From assembly GCA_047628755.1 (NCBI GenBank), contig JBLHVV010000003.1:1-63143 (forward strand): DNA of 63,143 nt, written 5' to 3'. The notes beneath the pieces are model-generated. The model searched no databases. It was not told where the DNA came from and saw nothing but the letters and a program-made list of their open reading frames with translations. Shown piece by piece: positions 44,566-54,306 of the stretch. Origin of the DNA: Bermanella sp047628755. Lineage in GTDB: Bacteria > Pseudomonadota > Gammaproteobacteria > Pseudomonadales > Oceanobacteraceae. The translations under genes and the position numbers were made by a program. Position 1 is the first letter of the stretch, and the number at the start of each line of letters is the position of its first letter.

Positions 44566-46197
44566 TTACGCTGCGTTATTCATAAAGCTAATCGCTTGCT
44601 TAAGCTGACTAAGCTGAACTTGCTGTGGATTAATGTAGTGAACACCATAAACATATCCATTTTCGTTAGAGTTAATGCGCTCAACCGTTCCCACTAACTT
44701 CATCGGTTTTTGCCCACGATATTCATCAAGCTCTTGCTTGGGGAGCATAATTGAAACCTTAACATCGTTACTTTTTTTAATTTCATGGTTCAGTAGTATC
44801 TTCATACCGGTAACACTAATATTTTCACAATAAGCGTCCTCCCATATACCATCCACCTCTACTCGAACTAAAAAGTGTGACTCGGTTCTTGGATGCATTC
44901 GACGGTCATCTTGCTTTGGCTGATTAACATTGATGACGCCTACTTTATCAATTTTAAAGTGACCTATTAGATCACCTAAAGTCTGAGTTAAATCTAACAG
45001 TGATTGGGCTATATTACTGGTGTTAGCGACTTTTGACGTGTTTTGATCAAGTGCATCTAACAAGCCCTCCATCGCCCCTTCTAACAAAGTGAAGCGGGAC
45101 AATTGCTGAGAACTGATCTGATCGATTTCTTGTGCATTTTCAGCCGATACCATAATTTGTGTAGCTGCTTGGTCAATTTCTTCGGTTGTATTCTGAGCCG
45201 AGTCAGCATTGTTTTGTACCTGCTCTGATACCAATTCCATAGAGCTAGTAACCTGTTTGACGTTACTGGTTAAATGTTTAATGATTGTGTTAATTTGATC
45301 TGAACTTTTACTGGTTTTTTCTGCCAATGCTCGCACTTCATCAGCCACTACGGCAAAACCTCTACCTTGCTCACCAGCTCGAGCAGCTTCGATAGCTGCA
45401 TTTAATGCCAATAAATTAGTTTGATCTGCAATTTCACTAATAGTCCCGATAATGTCAGCAATATTATTAGCTGTAGTATCTAATGCTTCAACTTGCTCAG
45501 ATGCGTTATGCACCTGCTGTTGAATTTTAGACATATCCTCGACACTTTTTTGCATAACCGCCTTACTAGATAGCGCTGCTTGTTTGCCTTTTTCAGCCGT
45601 TTGCTTTGAATTCTCGGCCAGTAATTGGATCTGCGAACTAATTTCATGTAGCTGTAAAATTACCTCACTGACACCTTTGAACTTCTCTTTTTCTTCATTA
45701 GATTGTGATGCAATACTGCGACTTACTTCAGTAATTTGATAGGCGCTTTGGCGCATGTAGCGTGCACTTGAATCCGCATTGGCAAGTACATCGTTTAACC
45801 GATAAACCATAGAATTAAAATGGCTTGATAATTGGCCTACTTCATCCTGACTAGTGGTTTCTACTTTTATAGTGAGGTCACCCTTTTCAACTTTACGCAA
45901 GGCTCGAATCAATGATTTAAACGGTTTTAAGAACAAGGAGGCTACAAAACCAATCACAATGAACTGAATAGTGAACTCAATAGCCGACTCCCAGATGCTA
46001 TTAAAAATAAAGTCCTGTCGGGACTTTATCATAAGACTAAGAGTGGCTTCTGGTACGGAGTTTTCACTGGCTATATCAATGAGCACTTGAAGCTCATGCA
46101 CTGCTAAAAAACGATTAAATAGAGTAGTAATGGCTGTAACTGCCATAAAACCTATTTGAAGCTTCCAGCGTAAGCTGAGTTTTGACCACCAATCCAT
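44566..46197 (-). CDS. Methyl-accepting chemotaxis protein fused to PilZ domain
   Basis: 543 residues. Two membrane helices (about 15-30 and 65-88) flank only a very short periplasmic loop; then come HAMP and an MCP signalling domain with the conserved tip NLLALNAAIEAARAGEQG. The last 115 residues are a PilZ domain with both c-di-GMP motifs: RMHPR (Arg433, Arg437; RxxxR) and NISVTG (Asn459, Ser461, Gly464; (D/N)xSxxG). The near absence of a periplasmic sensor and the PilZ tail suggest a receptor that links c-di-GMP to chemotaxis output. A single gene. Confidence 0.92.
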   Translation of the reverse strand: MDWWSKLSLRWKLQIGFMAVTAITTLFNRFLAVHELQVLIDIASENSVPEATLSLMIKSRQDFIFNSIWESAIEFTIQFIVIGFVASLFLKPFKSLIRALRKVEKGDLTIKVETTSQDEVGQLSSHFNSMVYRLNDVLANADSSARYMRQSAYQITEVSRSIASQSNEEKEKFKGVSEVILQLHEISSQIQLLAENSKQTAEKGKQAALSSKAVMQKSVEDMSKIQQQVHNASEQVEALDTTANNIADIIGTISEIADQTNLLALNAAIEAARAGEQGRGFAVVADEVRALAEKTSKSSDQINTIIKHLTSNVKQVTSSMELVSEQVQNNADSAQNTTEEIDQAATQIMVSAENAQEIDQISSQQLSRFTLLEGAMEGLLDALDQNTSKVANTSNIAQSLLDLTQTLGDLIGHFKIDKVGVINVNQPKQDDRRMHPRTESHFLVRVEVDGIWEDAYCENISVTGMKILLNHEIKKSNDVKVSIMLPKQELDEYRGQKPMKLVGTVERINSNENGYVYGVHYINPQQVQLSQLKQAISFMNNAA

Positions 46198-46277
46198 GTG
46201 ACTACCTAAAAATTAAAAACATATATGACATTAGACTAGGCCAAGTGTCTTTAAATTCAAGGCAAAAAGTGCCTAAC

Positions 46278-46302
46278 TAAAAGCACCCTTAAAGGTGCTT
46301 CC
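46278..46302 (-). terminator. Hairpin after the 832-residue lipoprotein gene
   Basis: AAGCACC and GGTGCTT pair around a 6-nt loop, with moderately T-rich sequence downstream on the minus strand. Lies between the lipoprotein gene stop codon and the chemoreceptor start. Confidence 0.6.
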
Positions 46303-46330
46303 AGTATTTTTAGAAAAGTAGTTTAAACGC

Positions 46331-48829
46331 TTATTCGGTGATTTCTCCATCTACCACACTAGGTGATTGATCACCAATATCAGGCATATCTCCTATATCA
46401 AATACTTCACCCGTAATAGCAGTTGGTACGTCTTGGGTTGGAGCAGTTAACGGCAAATCATCGCAGTTACTACTGGCCACTACTTGCATTCGTTGCTCTA
46501 CATTATTGGCTTTAATAATGTACTGGTCAGACCCACCAAGTATAACGCCATCTTTAAGATTGATCACTGGTGCCCAGCGATCATTATTGCCTTGTTCATA
46601 CGGCAATCCCCATAGTTGCCCCTTACCGCCATATTCTAACAAGAATACTTTTCCATTTTGGCTGCTATCAGCGTTGCGATCATTGGCTGTGACATGGGTA
46701 TATTTAATGGTTACCGGTTTATCAAATGACACCACTTGATTACTACTATCAAACAATAATATTTGCTGCTGCCAGCTATCAAGACCCGTTTCCCAAGTAT
46801 AAAACTCTGTCACATCACCATTTTCCATGGCAGCATATAAGCTGGCTCTATCCGTTATTGACTCTGCAGTGGCAATTGAACTAGAGATCATAGGGCCTCC
46901 GTCTAAGCCCCAACTCCAATGCTGAGATACTTCGATATCATCTTTGGTTACAGCGTCAGCAAACCTGACTTCATTGGCACCGATGCTTAATGTAAGATCT
47001 GCTTTTGCAAAGGTATAGTTTTGTGCAGTGGAGAAACTATTACTGACAAAAACATCTTGCTGCTCTGAGCTGCTACTCACATCTGAAGCCGCAATATTTA
47101 CATCTAAACAACGCGCGAAGCATTCAAGCGTCACTGAAGTCACACTATCAAATAGCTCACCAGCTTCTGTTTCGCTGCCGTCCACAAAACTGCGGGTGAA
47201 AAATCGAATGGCCGCTGCATTGGCTAAATATCGAACATTACCACCCAGTTGACTAGACCACATGTTCAATACCACACCTGTATTTAATGGCACCGTCACA
47301 AAGGTATCTAAAGCGGTGACATCATTGCTGCCTTGGTTTCGATAGCCAGTTACTTCAAAGCCATTGCCGCCGCTGTTTGCCGCTAAAATAACTTCAATGC
47401 CGTCAGTAAAATCAGAGTCGCCATTAAAGTCTGCATTAGTACTTAATAAATATGAATCGCTTTCAAATAGCCAAGTTGAAAACAATACCCCGTCAAGGTC
47501 AGTTAAATCTATAGAATCAACGGTGTTTTGAACTAAGCGTCCCGGAGCAACTTTCACTGTGAAATTAGCGCCAGTGCTGTCATCAAAGGTAGCTTGCTGT
47601 ACAGTTTCACCATCTACAAAGCTGGTCCCGTCTTCGCGCCAAGAGCCCCAGTAACCGATATTGCCCCAGCTTTCAAAGCCGTTAGAATCGCTGCCATCAC
47701 CGCTGCCATCGCCATCTACCTTTAATTGCATGCCAGAATTAATGTCGAGCTCTACTCCATTAGTTTTATCATAAATTGAATAATCCCATACCACATTGGT
47801 AAAGATATCTCGGGCTAGGCATTGCTGGCTAACATAAGATTCAGCATCAATATCACTGTATGAACCGGCTTTAGCCATATGCACAAAGTCGCTGTTAACG
47901 GCCAGAGCGAATGCCCCGTCGTCATTAAGCGGATTGGTACTGGCAGTGGCTTCGTTCACACAAACATTACTTGTTCGGGCCAAGCCAGTTGAGGTGGATT
48001 CGTTATAATCCACTGAAGCAGTAGATGTACATTTTATCGACTCTCCATTTTCTTCAAAGACATCCTGCTGATACAAAGTGAAACTGGCACCGCCCGATGT
48101 GGCCAGTGATGAGGTTACTTCGCCAAAGCCCTGCTGTTCTGATTCTGCAGCGTTAATGGATGGCAATAAACCATAGGTCAGAGTGAATTCTCCAAACGGA
48201 TTATCTTCTGTAGGGGTCTGCCTTACCTCGCCCAGCATGCGAATGCCCACAGGTCCACCATCATCTCCAGACTGCCCCGCATAGTCTTCAACCCAGCCTT
48301 TATATATTAATGGGTCACTAGAAGATGCTTGCGAGGTATTGCCCACAATGGTGACGAACTGTTGAACTTGCTCACCACTGCCTTGGCTATTGTCGCTGCC
48401 CTCTCCTCCTTGATCTTCAAAACATCTGCTGGCGTCATTCCAGCTTATATAATCACCCTGATCTTTCATCGCTAGAGGTCTAGATTGATTAGCAAAACAC
48501 AATAAACTGTCAATAAAGCTAATAGGCTCTACGGCATCTAGCCATACATAAACGTTTTGATTACTGGTGGCATAATCACTATCAGACGGCAGAGAAGAGG
48601 TGTCGAATACTGCCCGACCTTGAAGCAGTGAACGTGATCCAATACCTGAAGATAATGATAAACCCACTGCTGCTTCTTCGTCTTTTGCGCTAACCAACGA
48701 CATCTGCTCCGGTAATGCAGAATCCCCAGTTAAGTTAATCGTTCCTTCTGAGCTCCCACCACCTGAATCAGAACACGCAGCTGTAGCTGCAACTGCAACG
48801 ATTAGTGCCAATTGGTTAATTCTTTTCAT
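46331..48829 (-). CDS. Large unrecognised lipoprotein
   Basis: 832 residues. Lipoprotein signal MKRINQLALIVAVAATAAC, followed by a Ser/Gly/Asp-rich linker. The rest is rich in Ser, Thr, Asp and Asn with many aromatic residues and few Lys, suggesting an extracellular or periplasmic beta-rich protein. Asp/Gly runs such as DGDGSGDGSDSNG and ADFNGDSDFTDG could bind calcium. Several Cys pairs (ECFARC, LLCFANQ) may form disulfides. No known domain recognised; possibly a surface-exposed lipoprotein. Confidence 0.7.
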   Translation of the reverse strand: MKRINQLALIVAVAATAACSDSGGGSSEGTINLTGDSALPEQMSLVSAKDEEAAVGLSLSSGIGSRSLLQGRAVFDTSSLPSDSDYATSNQNVYVWLDAVEPISFIDSLLCFANQSRPLAMKDQGDYISWNDASRCFEDQGGEGSDNSQGSGEQVQQFVTIVGNTSQASSSDPLIYKGWVEDYAGQSGDDGGPVGIRMLGEVRQTPTEDNPFGEFTLTYGLLPSINAAESEQQGFGEVTSSLATSGGASFTLYQQDVFEENGESIKCTSTASVDYNESTSTGLARTSNVCVNEATASTNPLNDDGAFALAVNSDFVHMAKAGSYSDIDAESYVSQQCLARDIFTNVVWDYSIYDKTNGVELDINSGMQLKVDGDGSGDGSDSNGFESWGNIGYWGSWREDGTSFVDGETVQQATFDDSTGANFTVKVAPGRLVQNTVDSIDLTDLDGVLFSTWLFESDSYLLSTNADFNGDSDFTDGIEVILAANSGGNGFEVTGYRNQGSNDVTALDTFVTVPLNTGVVLNMWSSQLGGNVRYLANAAAIRFFTRSFVDGSETEAGELFDSVTSVTLECFARCLDVNIAASDVSSSSEQQDVFVSNSFSTAQNYTFAKADLTLSIGANEVRFADAVTKDDIEVSQHWSWGLDGGPMISSSIATAESITDRASLYAAMENGDVTEFYTWETGLDSWQQQILLFDSSNQVVSFDKPVTIKYTHVTANDRNADSSQNGKVFLLEYGGKGQLWGLPYEQGNNDRWAPVINLKDGVILGGSDQYIIKANNVEQRMQVVASSNCDDLPLTAPTQDVPTAITGEVFDIGDMPDIGDQSPSVVDGEITE

Positions 48830-49112
48830 AGAAACCTCTATTTTTGAGTGACTAATTCAGAGTAGACACAAACGGCGATTTCGTTTCCTGAAAAGAGGTT
48901 GATTTGCAGCTTATTGGCCCAAAACAATAGATTTATTTACTATTAGATCTGCATGGTTAGACAAATGCGAACTAAGTAAAAAAAATCCTATACGTGAGGC
49001 AAAACTGTGCTAATGATTCGGTCTAGGGTATAGTACTGCTGACTAAATTTGATCAATAAATAGCATCTATGCTAATAGCATACTGGCATTTAATAGGCAG
49101 CATACAAGCACC

Positions 49113-51704
49113 ATGCAAGAGCAATATAACCCACAAGAAATCGAGACTCAGGTCCAGCAATATTGGACTGAGAACCAAGTATTTAAAGCCGTTGTAGATA
49201 GCAACCGTGAGAAGTTCTATTGCCTGTCTATGTTTCCATACCCAAGCGGCCGCCTGCACATGGGTCATGTGCGTAACTATACCATTGGCGATGTAATTTC
49301 TCGTTATCAGCGTATGCAGGGTAAAAACGTCATGCAGCCTATGGGTTGGGATGCCTTTGGACTGCCTGCTGAAAACGCGGCCATTAAAAACAACACAGCT
49401 CCGGGCAAGTGGACAGACGAAAACGTTGCATATATGAAAGACCAGCTAAATAGCCTAGGTTTTGGCTACGACTGGGATCGTGAGTTAGCCACATGCAAGC
49501 CTGAATATTACCGCTGGGAACAATGGTTTTTCACCAAGCTAGTGGAAAAAGATCTAGCCTATAAAAAAGTATCAGCTGTTAACTGGTGCCCACACGACCA
49601 AACTGTATTAGCTAACGAGCAAGTGATTAATAACTGCTGCTGGCGTTGTGACACCCCAATTGAACGCAAAGAAATTCCACAGTGGTTCATCCGTATTACA
49701 GATTACGCTGAAGAACTTTTAGACGACCTAGATCAATTAGATGAATGGCCTGAAAAAGTAAAAGCCATGCAACGCAATTGGATTGGTAAAAGCCAAGGTG
49801 TTGAGATGAGTTTTGGTGTTAAAGACCAAGAACACAGCACTGATCTTGAAAAGAGTTTGAATATCTACACCACTCGTCCAGACACATTAATGGGCGTTAG
49901 TTACCTTGCCGTTGCCGCTGGGCACCCGCTAGCACTTAAGGCCGCCAAAGGTAATGAACAACTAACTGCGTTTATTGAAGAATGTAAATTGGGCGGCACA
50001 GCAGAGGCTGAAATTGCCACCATGGAGAAAAAAGGTTGCGCCACGGGCTTAACCGCTATTCACCCCGTATCAGGCAAAGAAGTCCCTATTTGGGTTGCTA
50101 ACTTTGTATTGATGGGATACGGAACCGGCGCTGTAATGGCTGTACCTGCCCATGACCAACGGGACTTTGAATTTGCGACTAAATACGGCATCGATATTAC
50201 CCAAGTAATTGAAGCTCCTGCTGCCTTTGACATTTCAGAAGCTGCCTACACTGAAAAAGGTAAGTTAATTAACTCTGGTGAATTTGACGGCCTAGAATTT
50301 AAAGACGCTTTTGATGCTATTGCTAACTGGCTAGCCAATGCCGGCAAAGGTAAAAAACAAACGAATTATCGTTTAACCGATTGGGGAGTAAGCCGACAGC
50401 GCTACTGGGGGACACCGGTTCCTATGATTAATAAGCAAAACGGTGAGCAAGTAATTGCTCCCGAAGAAATGCTGCCCATCATATTGCCCACCGACGTAGT
50501 AATGGACGGTGTAAACAGCCCGATTAAAAACAATCCAGATTTTGAAAATATTGAATTTGGTGGCGAACAAGCCTTCCGCGAAACTGATACGTTTGATACA
50601 TTTATGGAAAGCTCTTGGTATTACGCTCGTTATTGCTCTCCACAAGATAACACTCAAATGATTGACCCAGAAGAAGCCAACTACTGGCTTCCTGTGGACC
50701 AATACATTGGTGGCATCGAACATGCAATTCTTCACTTATTGTACGCCCGCTTTTTCCACAAATTACTACGGGACGCAGGTTTAGTTAAAGGCGATGAGCC
50801 ATTCAAAAGCCTACTGTGCCAAGGCATGGTATTAGCTGATGCATTTAGCTATAAGAATGAAAGCGGTGGTAAAGAATGGGTTAACCCAGCCGACGTGCAA
50901 CTTGATCGTGACGAAAAAGGCCGTGTATTAAAAGCGAGTTTTGACGGCACTGAGCTAAAGCATGAAGGCATGATTAAAATGTCTAAATCTAAAAATAACG
51001 GCGCAGACCCACAAGAAGCCATTGATCTATACGGTGCCGATGTTGTTCGCTTGTATACTATGTTTGCGGCACCTCCGGAACAATCTCTTGAATGGTCTAA
51101 CGCCGGTGTACAGGGTGCTCAAAAATTCTTACAACGTGTATGGCGCTTAGCCGCAGAATTAATAGGTGGTGGCGATGTTGCCAAACTAAATGCAGATAAC
51201 CTAGATGACAAGCAAAAAGCCGCGCGTCGTAAAACACACGAAACCATTCAAAAAGTGAGTGACGATATTGCTCGTCGCAATGCATTCAATACCGCTATTG
51301 CCGCCATAATGGAATTAATGAACACGCTGCAAAAACTTGATAGAAGTAATGATCAAAGTCGTGCCGTGTTAAAAGAAGCATTAATTTCCATTACCAAAAT
51401 GCTAGCTCCTATTGCACCTCATATGTGTCATGTATTGTGGCAGGAGCTAGGAAACAGCGATCTTGTTTTAGATGCCCCTTGGCCTATAGTGGATGAAAGC
51501 GCGCTTGTACGCGATAGCATTCAAATTGTGGTTCAGGTGAATGGTAAGGTAAGGGCTAAGCTAGAGGTACCGGCTAATATTGATAAAGATACCGCTATTG
51601 CAGCCGCAAAAGCTGATGCCGGTGTAGCCAAGTTTTTAGATGGCTTTACGGTCCGTAAAGAAATTTATGTACCGGGTAAGCTAGTCAATATTGTAGCCAA
51701 CTAG
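49113..51704 (+). CDS. leuS: Leucine--tRNA ligase
   Basis: Class I synthetase for tRNA(Leu). It has MFPYPSGRLHMGHVRNYTIGD (HIGH-type), the CP1 editing domain with TTRPDTLMGVSYLAVAAGHPL-type residues and TGAVMAVPAHDQRD, and the KMSKS motif as KMSKSKNNG. The C-terminal domain ends VRKEIYVPGKLVNIVA. 863 residues, normal length. It heads the leuS-lptE-holA operon. Confidence 0.97.
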   Translation: MQEQYNPQEIETQVQQYWTENQVFKAVVDSNREKFYCLSMFPYPSGRLHMGHVRNYTIGDVISRYQRMQGKNVMQPMGWDAFGLPAENAAIKNNTAPGKWTDENVAYMKDQLNSLGFGYDWDRELATCKPEYYRWEQWFFTKLVEKDLAYKKVSAVNWCPHDQTVLANEQVINNCCWRCDTPIERKEIPQWFIRITDYAEELLDDLDQLDEWPEKVKAMQRNWIGKSQGVEMSFGVKDQEHSTDLEKSLNIYTTRPDTLMGVSYLAVAAGHPLALKAAKGNEQLTAFIEECKLGGTAEAEIATMEKKGCATGLTAIHPVSGKEVPIWVANFVLMGYGTGAVMAVPAHDQRDFEFATKYGIDITQVIEAPAAFDISEAAYTEKGKLINSGEFDGLEFKDAFDAIANWLANAGKGKKQTNYRLTDWGVSRQRYWGTPVPMINKQNGEQVIAPEEMLPIILPTDVVMDGVNSPIKNNPDFENIEFGGEQAFRETDTFDTFMESSWYYARYCSPQDNTQMIDPEEANYWLPVDQYIGGIEHAILHLLYARFFHKLLRDAGLVKGDEPFKSLLCQGMVLADAFSYKNESGGKEWVNPADVQLDRDEKGRVLKASFDGTELKHEGMIKMSKSKNNGADPQEAIDLYGADVVRLYTMFAAPPEQSLEWSNAGVQGAQKFLQRVWRLAAELIGGGDVAKLNADNLDDKQKAARRKTHETIQKVSDDIARRNAFNTAIAAIMELMNTLQKLDRSNDQSRAVLKEALISITKMLAPIAPHMCHVLWQELGNSDLVLDAPWPIVDESALVRDSIQIVVQVNGKVRAKLEVPANIDKDTAIAAAKADAGVAKFLDGFTVRKEIYVPGKLVNIVAN

Positions 51705-51754
51705 TTTTAAGATTGAATATATTGTTTGTAAATTTGGTAATAAAAGTGAATTGG

Positions 51755-52273
51755 ATGACGCATTTAAAATTACTTATCATAGCACTGGCGATCAGTGTGA
51801 CTAGCGCCTGTGGTTGGCATTTACGTGGTCAAGTGGACCTTCCTGCTGCATTGCGTATTTTAGATGTAAATGTATCGTCGGTGGATTTTGCTTCTCAAAA
51901 TGCTATAAAACAATCATTATTAAGTAACGGGGTCACCATTTCTGAAGATGCTCAGTATCAGTTAAAAATAATTAATGAAAAAGCTGAAAAGCGCACTCTT
52001 GCAGTAACCACTAACGCTAAAGCCAGTGAATTTGAATTAATTCAAATACTAGAATTTCAACTATTCAACATGGAAAAGCAGGCGGTTAGTGAATCAATTA
52101 CGGTTACTACCTATCAAACACTGCAATACGATGCTAATGCCGAAATTGGCAAGGCTCAAGAAGAACAAAACCTACGCGCAGATATGAAGCAAAGCAACGC
52201 TTATAAAATGCTTCTACGATTAAAAAACATTAAGCTTTCAAGACCAAAAAAGCTTTCTGAAACGATTAACTGA
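51755..52273 (+). CDS. lptE: LPS-assembly lipoprotein LptE
   Basis: Plugs the LptD barrel in the outer membrane. A lipoprotein signal ends SVTSAC, followed directly by the family hallmark GWHLRGQ. About 172 residues from ATG 51755; the frame also opens at TTG 51713, but this would put 14 extra residues before the signal peptide. Neither start has a strong ribosome site. holA follows after 3 bp. Confidence 0.92.
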   Translation: MTHLKLLIIALAISVTSACGWHLRGQVDLPAALRILDVNVSSVDFASQNAIKQSLLSNGVTISEDAQYQLKIINEKAEKRTLAVTTNAKASEFELIQILEFQLFNMEKQAVSESITVTTYQTLQYDANAEIGKAQEEQNLRADMKQSNAYKMLLRLKNIKLSRPKKLSETIN

Positions 52274-52276
52274 TTT

Positions 52277-53302
52277 ATGCGCTTAAAACCTGAACAGTTA
52301 ACCCAGCACCTACAATCACAACTTAAGCCTGTATACATTGTGAGTGGCGACGAACCATTGCTAAGCCAAGAAATTTGCGACCAAATTCGTACTACTGCAA
52401 AAGCCCAAGGTTTTGATGAACGAGAAGTGCACCATGTAGATGGCCAATACAAGTGGGCCACACTAATAGACAGTTCAAATGCCATGAGTTTATTTGCCAG
52501 CCGTAAGCTTATTGAAATTCGCATTGAAAACGGTAAGCCCGGTGACCAAGGTAGCAAAGCTTTATTAGAACTTTGTGCTCGTCCTAATCCAGATAATATT
52601 TTGCTCATCGTTTTACCTAAAGTTGATAAAAGTGCCCAAAATAGTAAATGGTTTAAAGCCCTAGATAAGTTAGGTGCCTTTATTGCCCACTGGCCTATTG
52701 AGCGCAGCCAATTACCTGGCTGGATAGCCAATCGTTTACGAGCACAGAATATGAAAGCTGACAGAGATGCCCTAGCATTACTGGCAGATAGAACTGACGG
52801 TAACTTATTAGCCGCGGCTCAAGAAATTGAAAAATTAAAGTTAGTGGGTAATGAGCAAGTCACTGCAGAAGATGTAGAGAACAGTGTGGGTGACGCAAGT
52901 CGCTACGATGTCTTTGCATTGTCTGAGTCCGCTTTTAAAGGCGATTTAGCACGCAGCATTCATATTTTAAGTGTACTGCAAGGAGAAGGTCTTAATCCGC
53001 TTCAGCCCCTGGCTATAATGGCTAACGATGTAAGGTTATTGCTGTCCTTTATTCAACTAAAGAGTAATGGAATGCCAGATGACAAAGCGTTGCAGCAACT
53101 AAAAGTATTTTGGCCTAAAAAACAAAGTCAATTAAAGGGAGCTTCTCGACGTCTTTCTGTAACCGTTATTGAACAAAGTTTACTGCTTTGTAACCAAATC
53201 GACCTTGCCACTAAAGGTATGTTACAAGATGACTCTTGGCGCTTGTTTAACACGTTAATTTTAAAACTTTGTGGTCTAAACACAGTACCCAATAGAATTT
53301 AA
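52277..53302 (+). CDS. holA: DNA polymerase III subunit delta
   Basis: Clamp-loader delta subunit that opens the beta clamp. The N-terminal AAA+-like fold lacks a working Walker A and has VYIVSGDEPLLSQEICDQIR. The conserved SLFASRKLIEIRIE, LAARTDGNLLAAAQEIEKL-type and VGDASRYDVFALSE segments are all present. 341 residues, family length. Third gene of the leuS operon. Confidence 0.94.
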   Translation: MRLKPEQLTQHLQSQLKPVYIVSGDEPLLSQEICDQIRTTAKAQGFDEREVHHVDGQYKWATLIDSSNAMSLFASRKLIEIRIENGKPGDQGSKALLELCARPNPDNILLIVLPKVDKSAQNSKWFKALDKLGAFIAHWPIERSQLPGWIANRLRAQNMKADRDALALLADRTDGNLLAAAQEIEKLKLVGNEQVTAEDVENSVGDASRYDVFALSESAFKGDLARSIHILSVLQGEGLNPLQPLAIMANDVRLLLSFIQLKSNGMPDDKALQQLKVFWPKKQSQLKGASRRLSVTVIEQSLLLCNQIDLATKGMLQDDSWRLFNTLILKLCGLNTVPNRI

Positions 53303-53534
53303 TTATCACTTTATGTTCATTAATGTGACTGATTCGCCGCTAAAGTGTGTGTATTCACAGTGTTAAAGTGAACTAGTTCAAGTTTCTCACTATTACCCGA
53401 TTAAAAAGCATTATGGATACGTTTATTCACTAAAATGATACAGATAAAGCGCACTTTATAGCCGATACTAGGATTATGGCTTAAAACATACCTGCTCTTC
53501 TAAAAAGGCAGTGTCATCGCCACAGGAGAATATT

Positions 53535-54116
53535 ATGGGTCAGGCAATGAATCAGGGCGTGGATAACACCGATTTAGTTTGGGATCTTGAGCATATTTCT
53601 CAGCAACAGCAAGCTGCAGAATTTGTGAAACGTTTCGAAAATAAGTTATGTGTATTTTCACCAACAGTGAAACAACTGTATAGTAACTACAATATTTTCT
53701 TCCCTGAAGATCAAGGAAGAAACATGGTCGTGCTGCCAGACCCTTACGCATTTCATGACACTTTTAATCATGTGCCAGAAGAAGCAGTACAAGCAACTGG
53801 GTTGCATATTGTGCCAGGTGAGACCATAAACCGAACTGGTTTGTATATTGTAATAACACAAAAAGACAGCAATGTACGCTCAATACCTATTCCATTCAAA
53901 CAAGGGCTTCGCCAAATTTTAAAACGCTTTCAAGGCAACGACCCATTTTTGCCTGTACTAAAAAAAGGTGACTTAAGAGAGTTTGATTCAAATATGCCAT
54001 GTCTTCACCTGCATCGTTTACGTTTAAATGCGCTAGGTGATGTGTCTCCACTTGTGCGTCAGGGCATAAAAAATATTATTAGTGAAAAAATAATGGGCAT
54101 CTATCGTGAATCTTAA
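53535..54116 (+). CDS. Hypothetical protein
   Basis: About 193 residues from the ATG at 53535, which has AGGAG 6 nt upstream; the GTG at 53511 is less likely. No signal peptide or membrane helix. Conspicuous segments are NYNIFFPEDQGRNMVVLPDPYAFHD and MPCLHLHRLRLNALGDVSPLVRQGI. Basic C-terminus. Not recognised. Confidence 0.65.
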   Translation: MGQAMNQGVDNTDLVWDLEHISQQQQAAEFVKRFENKLCVFSPTVKQLYSNYNIFFPEDQGRNMVVLPDPYAFHDTFNHVPEEAVQATGLHIVPGETINRTGLYIVITQKDSNVRSIPIPFKQGLRQILKRFQGNDPFLPVLKKGDLREFDSNMPCLHLHRLRLNALGDVSPLVRQGIKNIISEKIMGIYRES

Positions 54117-54263
54117 GTCTAAATAATTAGATAATGAACTCAGTAGAAAAGGTTATTGGAATTAATTAGGAATCGTATACATTATTAATTCAGGTGAAAA
54201 ATAATAATCCAGCCACAGGAAGATAACGGTTTATTAAAGTTATTTAACCGTAGCAATAAACAT

Positions 54264-54293
54264 TAGCCGCTTATAATATAAGCGGCTTTTTTA
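54264..54293 (+). terminator. Terminator between convergent genes
   Basis: AGCCGCTTATAATATAAGCGGCT is a long near-perfect hairpin (10-bp arms) followed by a T6 run, located between the hypothetical gene and the convergent quinone reductase gene. Confidence 0.92.
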
Positions 54294-54306
54294 TAGCCTT
54301 CATTTC

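Noticed and set aside
49020..49112. Leader of leuS considered as an attenuator or T-box
   Set aside because: No leader peptide with Leu codons, no terminator/antiterminator pair, and T-boxes are not expected in gammaproteobacteria.
53511..53534. GTG start for the hypothetical gene at 53.5 kb
   Set aside because: The ATG at 53535 has a proper AGGAG at correct spacing; the GTG has none.
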